NCBI RefSeq assembly: GCF_038784515.1
Contig: NZ_CP152376.1
Coordinates: 5,394,001 to 5,458,000, forward strand
Length of the DNA: 64,000 bases
From: Rhodoferax sp. GW822-FHT02A01
GTDB lineage: Bacteria; Pseudomonadota; Gammaproteobacteria; Burkholderiales; Burkholderiaceae_C
Reading direction: 5' to 3'
The stretch's first letter is position 1. Every line of letters begins with the position of its first letter. Shown here one piece after another: positions 32,966 to 41,882 of this stretch. Position numbers and translations under genes: made by a program. The notes below the pieces were generated by a model. That model was not told the DNA's origin. It did not search any database and saw only the letters and a program-made list of their open reading frames with translations.

Positions 32966-33892
32966 ATGCAGGACATACTTGCACAAATTAGCGATGAAGC
33001 ACGCGCCCTGTTTGGCCAAGGCAAGGTGGCAAGCTACATACCTGCCCTTGCCAAGGTCAATCCCCGTCAATTTGGCATCGCAGTGGCCTTCACTGATGGG
33101 CAAACCTGTTCGGTGGGCGATGCCAACGTTCCATTCTCCTTGCAAAGTATCTCCAAACTCTTCACGTTTGTGCTTGCACTCAAGGCCATTGGCGATGATG
33201 TCTGGAAGCGGGTCGGCCGCGAACCCTCTGGAGCTGCCTTCAATTCCATGGTGCAACTCGAGACGGAGCACGGAATCCCGCGTAACCCATTCATCAATGC
33301 GGGTGCACTGGTTATAACGGACATTTTGACCAGCCACTACGCGCATCTGGACTACGCACTTTTGGGTGCACTGCGCAAGTTGGCCGATGCACCCATGCTC
33401 AACTGGAACACCGAGGTTGCCAAATCAGAGCGTGGCACCTCACACCGCAACATGGCCATGGCCTATTTCATGAAGAGTTGTGGGAACTTCCACAACGCAC
33501 CGGAACTGGTGCTGGACAACTATTGTCGGCAATGTGCCGTTGAGATGAACTGCGTTCAGCTCGCTCAAGCCACCATGTTCCTCGCCCACAGTGGTCGCAA
33601 CCTGGGCCAGAGCGGGCAAGCAAATGCGCAGTTCCTGAATGCAGATGATGCCCGCCGGGTCAACGCCCTGCTGCTCACCTGTGGTGCCTACGACGCGGCC
33701 GGAGACTATGCCTACCGCATCGGGCTTCCAGTGAAAACCGGAGTGGGTGGAGGCATCGTGGCGGTGGCACCCGGCATCGGAACGATCGCAGTCTGGGCGC
33801 CGGAGCTCGACGCAAAAGGAAACTCCGTCTTGGGAGGATTTGCATTGGAGCGCCTGGTGGAACTTACCCGCTGGACGCCGCACGCAACGTGA
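32966..33892 (+). CDS. glsA: glutaminase (GlsA/YneH type)
   Basis: Serine-dependent beta-lactamase-fold enzyme that hydrolyses glutamine to glutamate and ammonia. The 308-residue length from MQDILAQISDEAR equals that of typical bacterial glutaminases. GGAG sits nine bases before this ATG, so it was preferred over an upstream ATG at 32921. The catalytic Ser-x-x-Lys appears in PFSLQSISKLF (about residues 62-69), with NPFINAGALV and the downstream KTGVGGGIVAV also conserved. It stands alone, behind a 270-bp gap holding a perfect palindrome. Confidence 0.94.
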   Translation: MQDILAQISDEARALFGQGKVASYIPALAKVNPRQFGIAVAFTDGQTCSVGDANVPFSLQSISKLFTFVLALKAIGDDVWKRVGREPSGAAFNSMVQLETEHGIPRNPFINAGALVITDILTSHYAHLDYALLGALRKLADAPMLNWNTEVAKSERGTSHRNMAMAYFMKSCGNFHNAPELVLDNYCRQCAVEMNCVQLAQATMFLAHSGRNLGQSGQANAQFLNADDARRVNALLLTCGAYDAAGDYAYRIGLPVKTGVGGGIVAVAPGIGTIAVWAPELDAKGNSVLGGFALERLVELTRWTPHAT

Positions 33893-33997
33893 GCAAATGA
33901 AGCTGGTCACTCCGGCCGCACGCCAAGGCAAAAGCTCGTAAATATGGATCTGGTTGCAGGTATCAGACCATGAGCGCAGCCCTATTGGGCACAGTGA

Positions 33998-35386
33998 TTA
34001 AACCTGCGCATTGCAAAACTGCAAACAGGCTCTCAGCCCACTTCCATTGGCAATGGTATCTAGAGAAACCTTGGCGCCAGTGCGCTCGGCAAAGGCTCGA
34101 ACAATCGACAATCCCAGGCCACTTCCCTGCGAGTCGTGGTTGTCAATGCGGAAGAATCGTTCGAAGACCTTTTCCCGTAGCTCAGGAGCAATTCCTGGTC
34201 CACTGTCCTCCACTACCAATGTGCTTGTGTCCTGCGTCGAGTGAAGACGAACCGTTACATGACCACCGCTTGGGGTATAGCGAATGGCGTTATCCACCAG
34301 ATTCATCACCATTTCACTGATCACCAGGGAACGCCCTTGCACGACCGCCCCATCTCCATGATCCTCGAATCCCAGATCGATGTTCTTTTCCTGTGACAGC
34401 CCTGCGAGATTCTCAAGCACCTCCTGCACAACTACCGTCAGTTGGGTAGTTTCCGAACTAGCTCCGTCCTTGTTTTGATCCAGCGTCTGCGCCAGCGATA
34501 GCGACAGCAGCTGATTTACCAATCGAATGGCACGGCTCAAAGTGCGCCTGGCCGCGGCCAGGGATTCGGTATGTCCAACGCCCTGGCTGTTGCGCATGGC
34601 ATAGCTCAATTGCGTACTTAACACTGCAAATGGAGTCCGTAGTTGATGCGCCGCATTCTGTATAAATACTTCGTGGGTATTGACGTGCTCCTCCAATCTT
34701 CGAATGTAGTCGTTCAGCGAGTCCACGAGCGGCGTCAATTCGTTGGGTAATTCATGCGCAATCACGGGCTCGAGCGTACCCGGCTTGCGTGAATGAATCA
34801 CGTCACGCAGGCGGCGCAAAGGCAGCAATCCACGGTTCAACCCAAACACGATGAGCACCATGGTCATTGCCAGAATGAAAAGCTGTGGAACTACCGATTG
34901 AAGCCAAAGCTTGTGAATCAGTTGCTGTCTTGCATTGGTGGTCTGCGCAACCTCTACCACCGCTGGCGCTGCAGTCGGATTGCCAATGACGGGCTGCCAA
35001 AGTGCCACGACTCGTACGTCCTTGCCACGCATCTGGCTGTTGAAAAAGAAGGGCGTATCCTGTGGAGCAGTGACTTCCGGTCGCGCCAGATCGGTGTATC
35101 CAGACAGCAATTGGCCGCCTTCAACGGTGACCTTGTAGAAAATCCGATCCACATCTTCCGACTGAAACAGTTCAAGTGCGGCAGGCGGAATCAAGTGTTG
35201 AAATGACCCGTCTTCAAATCGAATCTGCTCTGCGATGATGCGCGCAGATCCCTGTAACAGTCGATCCTGAACTACGGTGGCAGTTTGTACTGCGCTGCGA
35301 TAGTTGACCCACATGTTCAGGCCCACAGCCCCTAGCAAAGGGAAAAGCACCCACGTTAGCAACTTGCCTTTGAGACTACGTGTCAT
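33998..35386 (-). CDS. TctE-like sensor histidine kinase
   Basis: A 462-residue membrane sensor. It has TM1 (about 10-30), a periplasmic 2CSK_N-type domain (about 30-160, with RLLQGSARIIAEQIRFEDGSFQ and DRIFYKVTVEGGQLLSGY), TM2 (about 165-185) and a HAMP-like linker. The phosphoacceptor His is in NAAHQLRTPFAVL (about residue 246), followed by a HATPase domain (NLVDNAIRYTPSGG, DSGPGIAPE, GSGLGLSIV). The start MTRSLKGK lies inside the last 11 nt of the response-regulator gene. The sensor domain type is that of TctE, which senses tricarboxylates; here the neighbouring targets are a porin and an ABC importer. Confidence 0.9.
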   Translation of the reverse strand: MTRSLKGKLLTWVLFPLLGAVGLNMWVNYRSAVQTATVVQDRLLQGSARIIAEQIRFEDGSFQHLIPPAALELFQSEDVDRIFYKVTVEGGQLLSGYTDLARPEVTAPQDTPFFFNSQMRGKDVRVVALWQPVIGNPTAAPAVVEVAQTTNARQQLIHKLWLQSVVPQLFILAMTMVLIVFGLNRGLLPLRRLRDVIHSRKPGTLEPVIAHELPNELTPLVDSLNDYIRRLEEHVNTHEVFIQNAAHQLRTPFAVLSTQLSYAMRNSQGVGHTESLAAARRTLSRAIRLVNQLLSLSLAQTLDQNKDGASSETTQLTVVVQEVLENLAGLSQEKNIDLGFEDHGDGAVVQGRSLVISEMVMNLVDNAIRYTPSGGHVTVRLHSTQDTSTLVVEDSGPGIAPELREKVFERFFRIDNHDSQGSGLGLSIVRAFAERTGAKVSLDTIANGSGLRACLQFCNAQV

Positions 35387-36053
35387 GACCGGTTGCGCGC
35401 AACAAATAGCCAAGGCCGCGCAACGTGACAATGCGCACATTGCTGGAATCCAATTTCTTCCGCAGACGGTGCACATAAATTTCAATGGCATCCACCGAGG
35501 TCTCATCGCTCAAGGAAAAAATGCTCTGTGCCAGCGCCGCCTTCGATACCGTGCTGCCCTCTTTGCGCATCAGAATCTCCAAGACACCTCGTTCACGCGG
35601 CGTAAGAGACAAGGGCTGATGTGCAATCGCAAACTCACGGCTATTGGTGTCATAACTTAGATTTCCGCAGGCGATAGCCGGATTGGAGTGACCTGCGCTA
35701 CGCCGCAGAAGCATGCGGATTCGAGCCTCCAGTTCTTCCATTTCAAAGGGCTTGGCCACGTAGTCGTCGGCACCATGGTCGAGTTCCCCAACACGACTCT
35801 GGATAGAGTTATTGGCCGTCAAGATCAGCACAGGGGTGGAATCATTGCGGCTTCTGAGCCTGCGCAACACTTCGGTACCACTCAGCTTGGGCAAGGCCAA
35901 ATCCAGGATCACGATGTTGTAGGTTTCCGCCTTCAGCGCATAGTCTGCATCAAGCCCATTGTTGATCCAGTCCACCGCGTACTGTTGCTGACGTAGCGCA
36001 CGAATCAGCCACTGCGCCAGGTCTTCATTGTCTTCAACTACCAGGATTCTCAT
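35376..36053 (-). CDS. TctD/QseB-like OmpR-family response regulator
   Basis: A 225-residue regulator with a receiver domain (acidic pocket VVEDNED, phospho-Asp in VILDLALPKLSG at about residue 51, Lys in VAKPFEMEE) and a C-terminal OmpR winged helix (about 125-220, ETSVDAIEIYVHRLRKKLD). The start MRILVVEDNED is preceded by GGAAG; another ATG lies three codons upstream. It is co-transcribed with the sensor kinase. It is divergent from the porin gene, with an 11-bp tandem repeat between them that looks like its binding site. Confidence 0.92.
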   Translation of the reverse strand: MRILVVEDNEDLAQWLIRALRQQQYAVDWINNGLDADYALKAETYNIVILDLALPKLSGTEVLRRLRSRNDSTPVLILTANNSIQSRVGELDHGADDYVAKPFEMEELEARIRMLLRRSAGHSNPAIACGNLSYDTNSREFAIAHQPLSLTPRERGVLEILMRKEGSTVSKAALAQSIFSLSDETSVDAIEIYVHRLRKKLDSSNVRIVTLRGLGYLLRATGHDT

Positions 36054-36118
36054 GGCTTCCATGATATCGCCGAGATGACACATGACAGATGTCCTCAGTA
36101 CTTTCCCTAGTCGATACA

Positions 36119-36140
36119 GACTGAAAGCGGACTGAAAGCA
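36119..36140. promoter_or_regulatory. tandem 11-bp direct repeat, putative OmpR-type response-regulator box
   Basis: Two adjacent 11-mers, GACTGAAAGCG and GACTGAAAGCA, lie 66 bp from the response-regulator start and 124 bp from the porin start. OmpR-family regulators bind two such head-to-tail half-sites about one helical turn apart, so this could mediate both autoregulation and porin/ABC control. Confidence 0.55.
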
Positions 36141-36263
36141 GGCCCCAAATACATTGCCCTTCGATTGGTCAGCACAGGTGTTAACAGCACTTGCGCGCAT
36201 TGACTGGTTGCGTCACCCCTTTTGGCTTTGACGACATTTAATGATTTATAGGAGACCCGATTG

Positions 36264-37583
36264 ATGAAAGCACAACGTCTTATTTTGGTGAGCGCAGCAC
36301 TGGGCATGGCATCCATGGCCACGCATGCACAAAGCAACGAACAACTTCAGCAAGCGCTGTCTCAGGCGCAGGCCGCAGCCGCCCAAGCGCAAGCCGCGGC
36401 CAAGCAGGCACAAGCCGCCCTGGAACAAGCACAAGCTGCCGCTGAGAGCGCCAAAGCCAGCAACAGTGCGGCAGCACCCGCGGCAAAGCCCAATACATCC
36501 GGTGCACTGACTTTCAACAGCGGACCTGTCAGCGCAACGCTGTACGGCTTGATTGATATAACGCTCTTCAACAAGAACGCCAATGGACACACCACCACAT
36601 CGCCTGACGTGGCATGGTTTAGTGGTAATCGTTGGGGTATTACAGGTGCACGCCAACTGGGCGGCGATAACGACCTGAAGGCCATCTTCCGTTTGGAAAG
36701 CGAATTCGAATCCGAAACCGGCAATATGGATACCCCGGGAGTTCTCTTCAACCGCGACGCATGGCTCGGTCTGGAAAGCAAGTCGCTCGGCAAGCTCACC
36801 TTTGGTCGCCAAAACGCACTGGGTCGCGACCCAGCAGCTTCTGCCATTTACGGTGATGCGTATGGTCCGGCCAAGGCAAGCTTGGAAGAAGGCGGTTATT
36901 CAAACAACAACAACTTCAAACAGCTGATCTTTTACGCGGGTAGCGCCAACGGTACACGTGTCAACAATGGCGTTACCTGGAAGAAGGCGTTTTCCAACGG
37001 ATTCGTGACTGGTTTGCAGTACTCCTTTGGTGGTGTACCGGATAGTTTCAACACTGGAACTTCCAGAACCGCTTCGCTTGCCTATAACGGCGATATGTTC
37101 ACGGTCGCCGGATTCGCCACCAGTGCCAATGTGGCCAATCTTACGCACCAGAGCTATTCAGTTGGCGGGTCCATTCAGATCAACCCTTTGGTGAAGCTGA
37201 ACGCCGGCTACTACAACTACACGGCCCAACAAGCCAGCGCAGTTGGTGACCGCAAGGACTCAGCCTGGACCCTTTCCACCAAACTGACTCCTGGAGGCGC
37301 CTTTGACTACGAATTGGGATACCAGGTCATGACGGCCAACAACGCCGGATTGAACGGTTCCGGTTATGTGCTGAATGCGTTCGCCGATGCAAGTGGCGTT
37401 ACGGCGGTAGGCAGTGGCAATCGCAGCACGGTTTACGGATCGGTCTTTTACCACCTGGATTCAGCCACTGAAATCTATGCCGCCTTTGACCATCTGAACA
37501 CCACCGATACCTATTTGGCTGCCCAAGCCGGTGGAGCCAAATCTGCTGATGAAGTCGGCGTTGGCATGCGTTTCAAATTCTGA
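36264..37583 (+). CDS. trimeric porin with Ala/Gln-rich N-terminal coiled coil
   Basis: Outer-membrane general porin of the betaproteobacterial (Omp32-like) family, 439 residues, signal peptide to about residue 21 (THA-QS), ending ...VGMRFKF with the C-terminal Phe used for barrel insertion. Between the signal and the first strand (SATLYGLIDITLF at about residue 92) lies a ~45-residue Ala/Gln/Lys helix (QALSQAQAAAAQAQAAAKQ onward), then an Ala/Pro linker. That segment is not part of ordinary porins. It looks like a coiled coil that could reach the peptidoglycan. GGAGA precedes the ATG. The ABC binding-protein gene begins 12 bp after its stop. Confidence 0.9.
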   Translation: MKAQRLILVSAALGMASMATHAQSNEQLQQALSQAQAAAAQAQAAAKQAQAALEQAQAAAESAKASNSAAAPAAKPNTSGALTFNSGPVSATLYGLIDITLFNKNANGHTTTSPDVAWFSGNRWGITGARQLGGDNDLKAIFRLESEFESETGNMDTPGVLFNRDAWLGLESKSLGKLTFGRQNALGRDPAASAIYGDAYGPAKASLEEGGYSNNNNFKQLIFYAGSANGTRVNNGVTWKKAFSNGFVTGLQYSFGGVPDSFNTGTSRTASLAYNGDMFTVAGFATSANVANLTHQSYSVGGSIQINPLVKLNAGYYNYTAQQASAVGDRKDSAWTLSTKLTPGGAFDYELGYQVMTANNAGLNGSGYVLNAFADASGVTAVGSGNRSTVYGSVFYHLDSATEIYAAFDHLNTTDTYLAAQAGGAKSADEVGVGMRFKF

Positions 37584-37595
37584 TTGGAAACATCC

Positions 37596-38606
37596 ATGCA
37601 ATCTGTTCAAGGTATTTTGAAGGCATTCCGGCTGACCGGTTTGTGTGCAGCCATTGTGATGTCTACTTCTGCGCTCGCAGCAGACAAGATCAGCATCATT
37701 GTTGGCGGCTACGAAAAGCAAATCTATCTGCCGGCGAAGCTGGCAGAGGGTCTGGGCTACTTTCAGGCTGAAGGTCTGAATGTTGAGCTGCTCAACGAAG
37801 CATCCGGTGTGGACGCCGAAAACGAAATGCTTGCGGGTGCAGTCCAGGGGGTAGTTGGTTTCTACGACCACTGCGTGGACTTGCAGACCAAGGGCAAGTT
37901 CGTCGAATCGGTCGTTCAGTTCAGCCAGGCACCGGGCGAGGTTGAGCTGGTGTCTTCACGATACCCGAACGTTGCAAGCATGGCAGATTTGCGTGGCAAG
38001 AACCTGGGCGTTACCGGCCTGGGCTCTTCCACCAATTTCCTGACCCAATTCCTGATGGTCAAATCTGGCGTACCGCTGGGCGAATTCAGCAACCTTCCGG
38101 TGGGCGCAGGTACAACCTTCATTGCCGCCATGCAGCAGGACAAGATCCAGGCTGGCATGACGACTGAGCCGACCATTTCTCGGATGCTCAAGTCTGGCGA
38201 GGCCCGGGTGCTGATTGACCTGCGAACATTGGAAAAAACCAAGCAGGCATTGGGAGGCCCTTACCCTGCTGCGTCCCTTTACATGGCCACGGACTGGGTC
38301 GAGAAGAACAAGCCCACGGTGCAGAAACTGGCCAACGCTTTTGTCAAAACCCTGAAATTCATCAGCACCCACAGTGCGGCTGAAATCGCCGACAAGATGC
38401 CCAAGGACTTCGTTGCTGCAGACCGCGATGGTTATATCAAGGCACTGGCCGATGGCAAGGGGATGTTCACCAGTGATGGTGTCATGCCAACGGGTGGACC
38501 CGAAACCGTACTGTCGGTGTTGTCGTCTTTTTCCAAAAATGTAAAAGGCAAAACGGTTGATTTGCAGAAGACCTACACCACCGAGTTCGTGAAAAATGCA
38601 AAGTGA
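37596..38606 (+). CDS. SsuA/THI5-like ABC substrate-binding protein (copy 1)
   Basis: Exported periplasmic binding protein of 336 residues (signal peptide ending ALAA-DK near residue 29). It is of the NMT1/THI5-like class used for nitrate, sulfonates, pyrimidine precursors and aromatic acids. It starts its mature part with ISIIVGGYEKQIYLPAKLAE and has a TTEPTISRML motif near the hinge. Its stop overlaps the ATPase start by 11 nt. A close paralogue is encoded at 40316-41326 on the other strand. The substrate is not readable; control by a TctDE-like pair suggests an organic acid. Confidence 0.87.
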   Translation: MQSVQGILKAFRLTGLCAAIVMSTSALAADKISIIVGGYEKQIYLPAKLAEGLGYFQAEGLNVELLNEASGVDAENEMLAGAVQGVVGFYDHCVDLQTKGKFVESVVQFSQAPGEVELVSSRYPNVASMADLRGKNLGVTGLGSSTNFLTQFLMVKSGVPLGEFSNLPVGAGTTFIAAMQQDKIQAGMTTEPTISRMLKSGEARVLIDLRTLEKTKQALGGPYPAASLYMATDWVEKNKPTVQKLANAFVKTLKFISTHSAAEIADKMPKDFVAADRDGYIKALADGKGMFTSDGVMPTGGPETVLSVLSSFSKNVKGKTVDLQKTYTTEFVKNAK

Positions 38607-39405
38607 ACCAGCTATCCAATTGATCAATGTCAGTCGACGCTTTGTCACGCCTGATGGCAAGTCAATGACGGCGCTGCGTGACTTCAACATGTCCGTGGCC
38701 CGAGGGGAATTTGTCGCGGTGGTGGGGCCCACCGGCTGCGGCAAATCCACCACGTTGAATCTCATCACCGGGCTGGCCACGCCGTCCAGTGGTGAGGTAC
38801 GCATCAATGGCAGAGCCGTGAACGGAATAGACCCCAGCATTGGTTTTGCATTTCAGACCGATGCGCTGTTTCCCTGGCGAAGCGTGATTGACAACGTGGC
38901 GGCTGGTCCGCTGTTTCGCAGTGTGCCCAGGAAGCAAGCGTATGAGAAGGCTCGCTTGTGGCTGGACCGTGTCAACCTTGGCGGCCACGAGTCCAAGTTT
39001 CCACACCAGCTTTCGGGCGGTATGCGCAAGCGTGTATCTCTGGCGCAGACTTTTATCAACGAGCCCGAGATTCTTTTGATGGACGAGCCGTTCTCAGCGC
39101 TGGATGTACAGACGCGTGTGCTGATGCATGAAGAGTTGCTCAAACTCTGGTCACAAGCCCGCGCATCGGTGGTATTTGTCACCCATGACTTGGAGGAAGC
39201 CATTGCTTTGGCTGACAAGGTCTATGTCTTGACGGCCGGACCCGCCGCGGTGAAGTCGGTTTACCCGGTTTCCTTGCCCAGACCGCGCGTGGTCAGCGAA
39301 ATTCGCTACGAGCGGGCCTTTATCGATATTTCCCACACCATCTGGGAAGACTTGCGTGATGAAGTTCAACGTAGCGCGGTCCGAGAAGAAGCCTCCATTG
39401 CATAA
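38596..39405 (+). CDS. SsuB/TauB-like ABC importer ATPase
   Basis: A 269-residue ATPase with Walker A GPTGCGKST (about 44-52), Q-loop FAFQTDALFPW, signature LSGGMRKRVSLA, Walker B ILLMDEPFSALD and switch FVTHDLEEAIAL. It is of the nitrate/sulfonate/taurine group and energises the permease that starts 24 bp downstream. Confidence 0.92.
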   Translation: MQSEPAIQLINVSRRFVTPDGKSMTALRDFNMSVARGEFVAVVGPTGCGKSTTLNLITGLATPSSGEVRINGRAVNGIDPSIGFAFQTDALFPWRSVIDNVAAGPLFRSVPRKQAYEKARLWLDRVNLGGHESKFPHQLSGGMRKRVSLAQTFINEPEILLMDEPFSALDVQTRVLMHEELLKLWSQARASVVFVTHDLEEAIALADKVYVLTAGPAAVKSVYPVSLPRPRVVSEIRYERAFIDISHTIWEDLRDEVQRSAVREEASIA

Positions 39406-39429
39406 AAGAACTCCCCAAATAAACCGCTC

Positions 39430-40305
39430 ATGACTGATACCTCCCTGACAGTCGGCATTGCTTTGCAAGCTGGCACTTCGGACGCCGAGATTGAACTGGC
39501 AGCCGCAAAGAAAATACGCCGCCGCACTCAGACCGTCTACTTTTGGCGATTCGCCATTTTGATTGTGTTCCTGGCGAGTTGGGAATGGCTTTCCCGCAGC
39601 AAGTTGATTGACGAGTTCTTCTACTCTCGACCTTCCACCATTTGGGAGCGGCTCTACGAATGGGCCACTGTCGGCACATCAGAAGGCCCACTCTGGTATC
39701 ACCTGTGGGTAACGATGGAAGAATCGCTTCTGGGCTTTTTCACCGGCTCTGTTGCTGGCATTGTGGTTGGCATCGCGCTGGGCCGTAAGCGCATGCTCTC
39801 GGATATTTTTTCGGTCTACATCAAGGTCATCAACTCAGTGCCGCGGGTGGTTCTTGCCCCGATTTTCATCATGATCTTTGGATTGGGGCTTTCTTCCAAG
39901 GTAGCGCTGTCTTTTGTGATGGTCTTTTTTGTGGTGTTCTCCAACGCCTTCCAGGGAGTGCGCGAATCGGACCGCAACTTGCTGGCCAACGCCCAGATCT
40001 TGGGTGCCAAGGGCTGGCAACTGACGCGCTCGGTGGTTATCCCCTCGGCGATGAGCTGGATCTTTGCCTCGTTGCATGTGAGCTTCGGATTTGCCATAGT
40101 TGGCGCAATCGTTGGTGAATTTGTCGGCTCACGCTATGGCATCGGCCTGCTCATCAACGTGGCCAAGGGTTCGTTTGATGCGTCCGGCATGTATGCCGCA
40201 ATCGTCATCATCATGGTGGTGGCATTAGCTGCCGAATACTTGATGACGGTACTGGAGAACCGGTTGGCCCGCTGGCGCCCAGCGCCATTGCTGGACACGC
40301 ACTAG
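39430..40305 (+). CDS. SsuC/TauC-like ABC importer permease
   Basis: A 291-residue inner-membrane protein with about six helices and the BPD-transport EAA loop (NAQILGAKGWQLTRSVVIPS, about residues 190-209). It completes a one-strand importer of binding protein, ATPase and permease. It converges on the second binding-protein gene with a 10-bp gap. Confidence 0.92.
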   Translation: MTDTSLTVGIALQAGTSDAEIELAAAKKIRRRTQTVYFWRFAILIVFLASWEWLSRSKLIDEFFYSRPSTIWERLYEWATVGTSEGPLWYHLWVTMEESLLGFFTGSVAGIVVGIALGRKRMLSDIFSVYIKVINSVPRVVLAPIFIMIFGLGLSSKVALSFVMVFFVVFSNAFQGVRESDRNLLANAQILGAKGWQLTRSVVIPSAMSWIFASLHVSFGFAIVGAIVGEFVGSRYGIGLLINVAKGSFDASGMYAAIVIIMVVALAAEYLMTVLENRLARWRPAPLLDTH

Positions 40306-40315
40306 ATGGTACACG

Positions 40316-41326
40316 CTACTTGGCAGCGCTGACGAACTCACTGGTGAATGTCTTGGATAAGTCCACCGACTTGCCCTTGACGTTCTTGTTGAATGCCGAC
40401 AACACGGCAAGCACCGTTTCCGGCCCCCCTGAAGGCATTCGGCCATCAAGCGTAAACATGCTTTTTCCGTCTGCCAATGCCTGTATATAGCCATCCCGGT
40501 CACCCACAAAAAAGTCCTTGGGCAGGTGTGCGGCGATTTCAGCGGCACTGTGGCTGTGGATAAACCTCAGTGTCTTTACCAGTGCATTGACCAGCTTCTG
40601 TACCGTGACCCGATTCCTTTGCACCCACCCGGTAGGCATATACAAGGAAGCCGCGGGATAAGTGCCGCCCAGCGCCGCCTTCGTGTTTTCGTTCACACGC
40701 ATATCAACCAACACCCGAGCTTCGCCCGTTTTCAACAACCTGGAGATGGTGGGTTCTGTTGTCATACCAGCCTGTATCTGGTTGTTCTGCATGGCGGTGA
40801 TGAAGCTTTCTGCCGCACCCACCGGCAAGGTGCTGAACTCCCCCAGAGGAACGCCCGCCTTACCCATCAGATACTGGGTCAAAAATGTGGTGGAGGAACC
40901 AAGACCCGTCACACCTATGGTCTTGCCACGCAGCTGGGCCACCGATTTGATGCCCGGGTGCTTATTGGACACTAGCAGTACCTCACCCGGTGCCTGACTA
41001 AACTGCACCACTGACTGGACGAACTTGCCTTTGGTCTGAAGGTCGATACAGTGGTCATAAAAACCTATGACTCCTTGCACCGAGCCTGCCAGCATCACAT
41101 CTTCGGCGTCAACACCGGAAGGTTCATTCAGCAGTTCAACTTCCACTCCCTCAGACTTGAAATAGCCCAAACTCTCAGCCAGTTTGGCCGGAAGGTAAAT
41201 CTGCTTTTCGTAGCCACCCACCATGATGGCAACCTTTTCGGCTGCAAGTACCCTCAAAGGACTTAGTGTGAGCGCACCAAGTAGCATCGCACGGCGGGTT
41301 GTCTCGGGTTGAATGCTGAAGTTCAT
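40316..41326 (-). CDS. SsuA/THI5-like ABC substrate-binding protein (copy 2)
   Basis: A 336-residue paralogue of the binding protein at 37596-38606. It matches over the full length, including GGYEKQIYLPAKLAE, GFYDHC.DLQTKGKFV and GMTTEPTISR. Its N-terminus differs: ETTRRAMLLGALTLSPLRVLA carries a twin-Arg and resembles a Tat signal, whereas copy 1 looks Sec-type. It has no ATPase or permease of its own and its own promoter faces the importer operon. It probably feeds the same permease with a different ligand range or under a different control. Confidence 0.87.
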   Translation of the reverse strand: MNFSIQPETTRRAMLLGALTLSPLRVLAAEKVAIMVGGYEKQIYLPAKLAESLGYFKSEGVEVELLNEPSGVDAEDVMLAGSVQGVIGFYDHCIDLQTKGKFVQSVVQFSQAPGEVLLVSNKHPGIKSVAQLRGKTIGVTGLGSSTTFLTQYLMGKAGVPLGEFSTLPVGAAESFITAMQNNQIQAGMTTEPTISRLLKTGEARVLVDMRVNENTKAALGGTYPAASLYMPTGWVQRNRVTVQKLVNALVKTLRFIHSHSAAEIAAHLPKDFFVGDRDGYIQALADGKSMFTLDGRMPSGGPETVLAVLSAFNKNVKGKSVDLSKTFTSEFVSAAK

Positions 41327-41470
41327 GTCATCTTTGTATTGTGTCTGCCAACGTCCCTTCGGATTATGCAAACCAAGTTCAAAAAATGATATGTGGATTG
41401 CCACAATCGGTGTCAAGCCACTGTCAACGAACTGCTGGCATTGCCGAAACGGGTACTTCCTGACACGATC

Positions 41471-41845
41471 TCATTGCGCTGGCTTCGAAAAGATGTTCGC
41501 CAGACTGCCATCCGGATCACGTAGCAGCAACGACAGGTTGCCCCAAGGCATACGCGTCGTTGGCATGACAATTTCCGCGCCGGCGGCGGCCATGCGGTCA
41601 GAAACGGCGTCCACGTCCTCGACCTGAAACTCCAGGATTGCAGATCGATTGGAAGCCGCAATGGCAGCCCCGGCGTTGAAGGTTCGAATCAGCTGCTCGG
41701 AGGAAATGGCCAGCACCACCCCTTCAAACCGTATTTCGGCAAACCCGTCGGCAAGACGCGTGGGTTCTATTCCAGACAGGTTTTGGTAGAACGTTACGAG
41801 GCGCTCGAACGCATGGGTGACAAGACGGACAGATGCAAACTTCAT
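41471..41845 (-). CDS. VOC/glyoxalase-fold protein
   Basis: A 124-residue single-domain vicinal-oxygen-chelate protein starting MKFASVRLVTHAFERLVTFY, with the closing LLLRDPDGSLANIFSKP pattern of the family. The usual metal-ligand His/Glu set is only partly visible, so activity (dioxygenase, resistance or isomerase) cannot be assigned. It lies 37 bp downstream of the WYL regulator gene on the same strand and is probably regulated by it or merely co-transcribed. Confidence 0.8.
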   Translation of the reverse strand: MKFASVRLVTHAFERLVTFYQNLSGIEPTRLADGFAEIRFEGVVLAISSEQLIRTFNAGAAIAASNRSAILEFQVEDVDAVSDRMAAAGAEIVMPTTRMPWGNLSLLLRDPDGSLANIFSKPAQ

Positions 41846-41882
41846 ATTGGGCTCCAAGTTGAAAGAGCCTTGCAGCTTAGTC

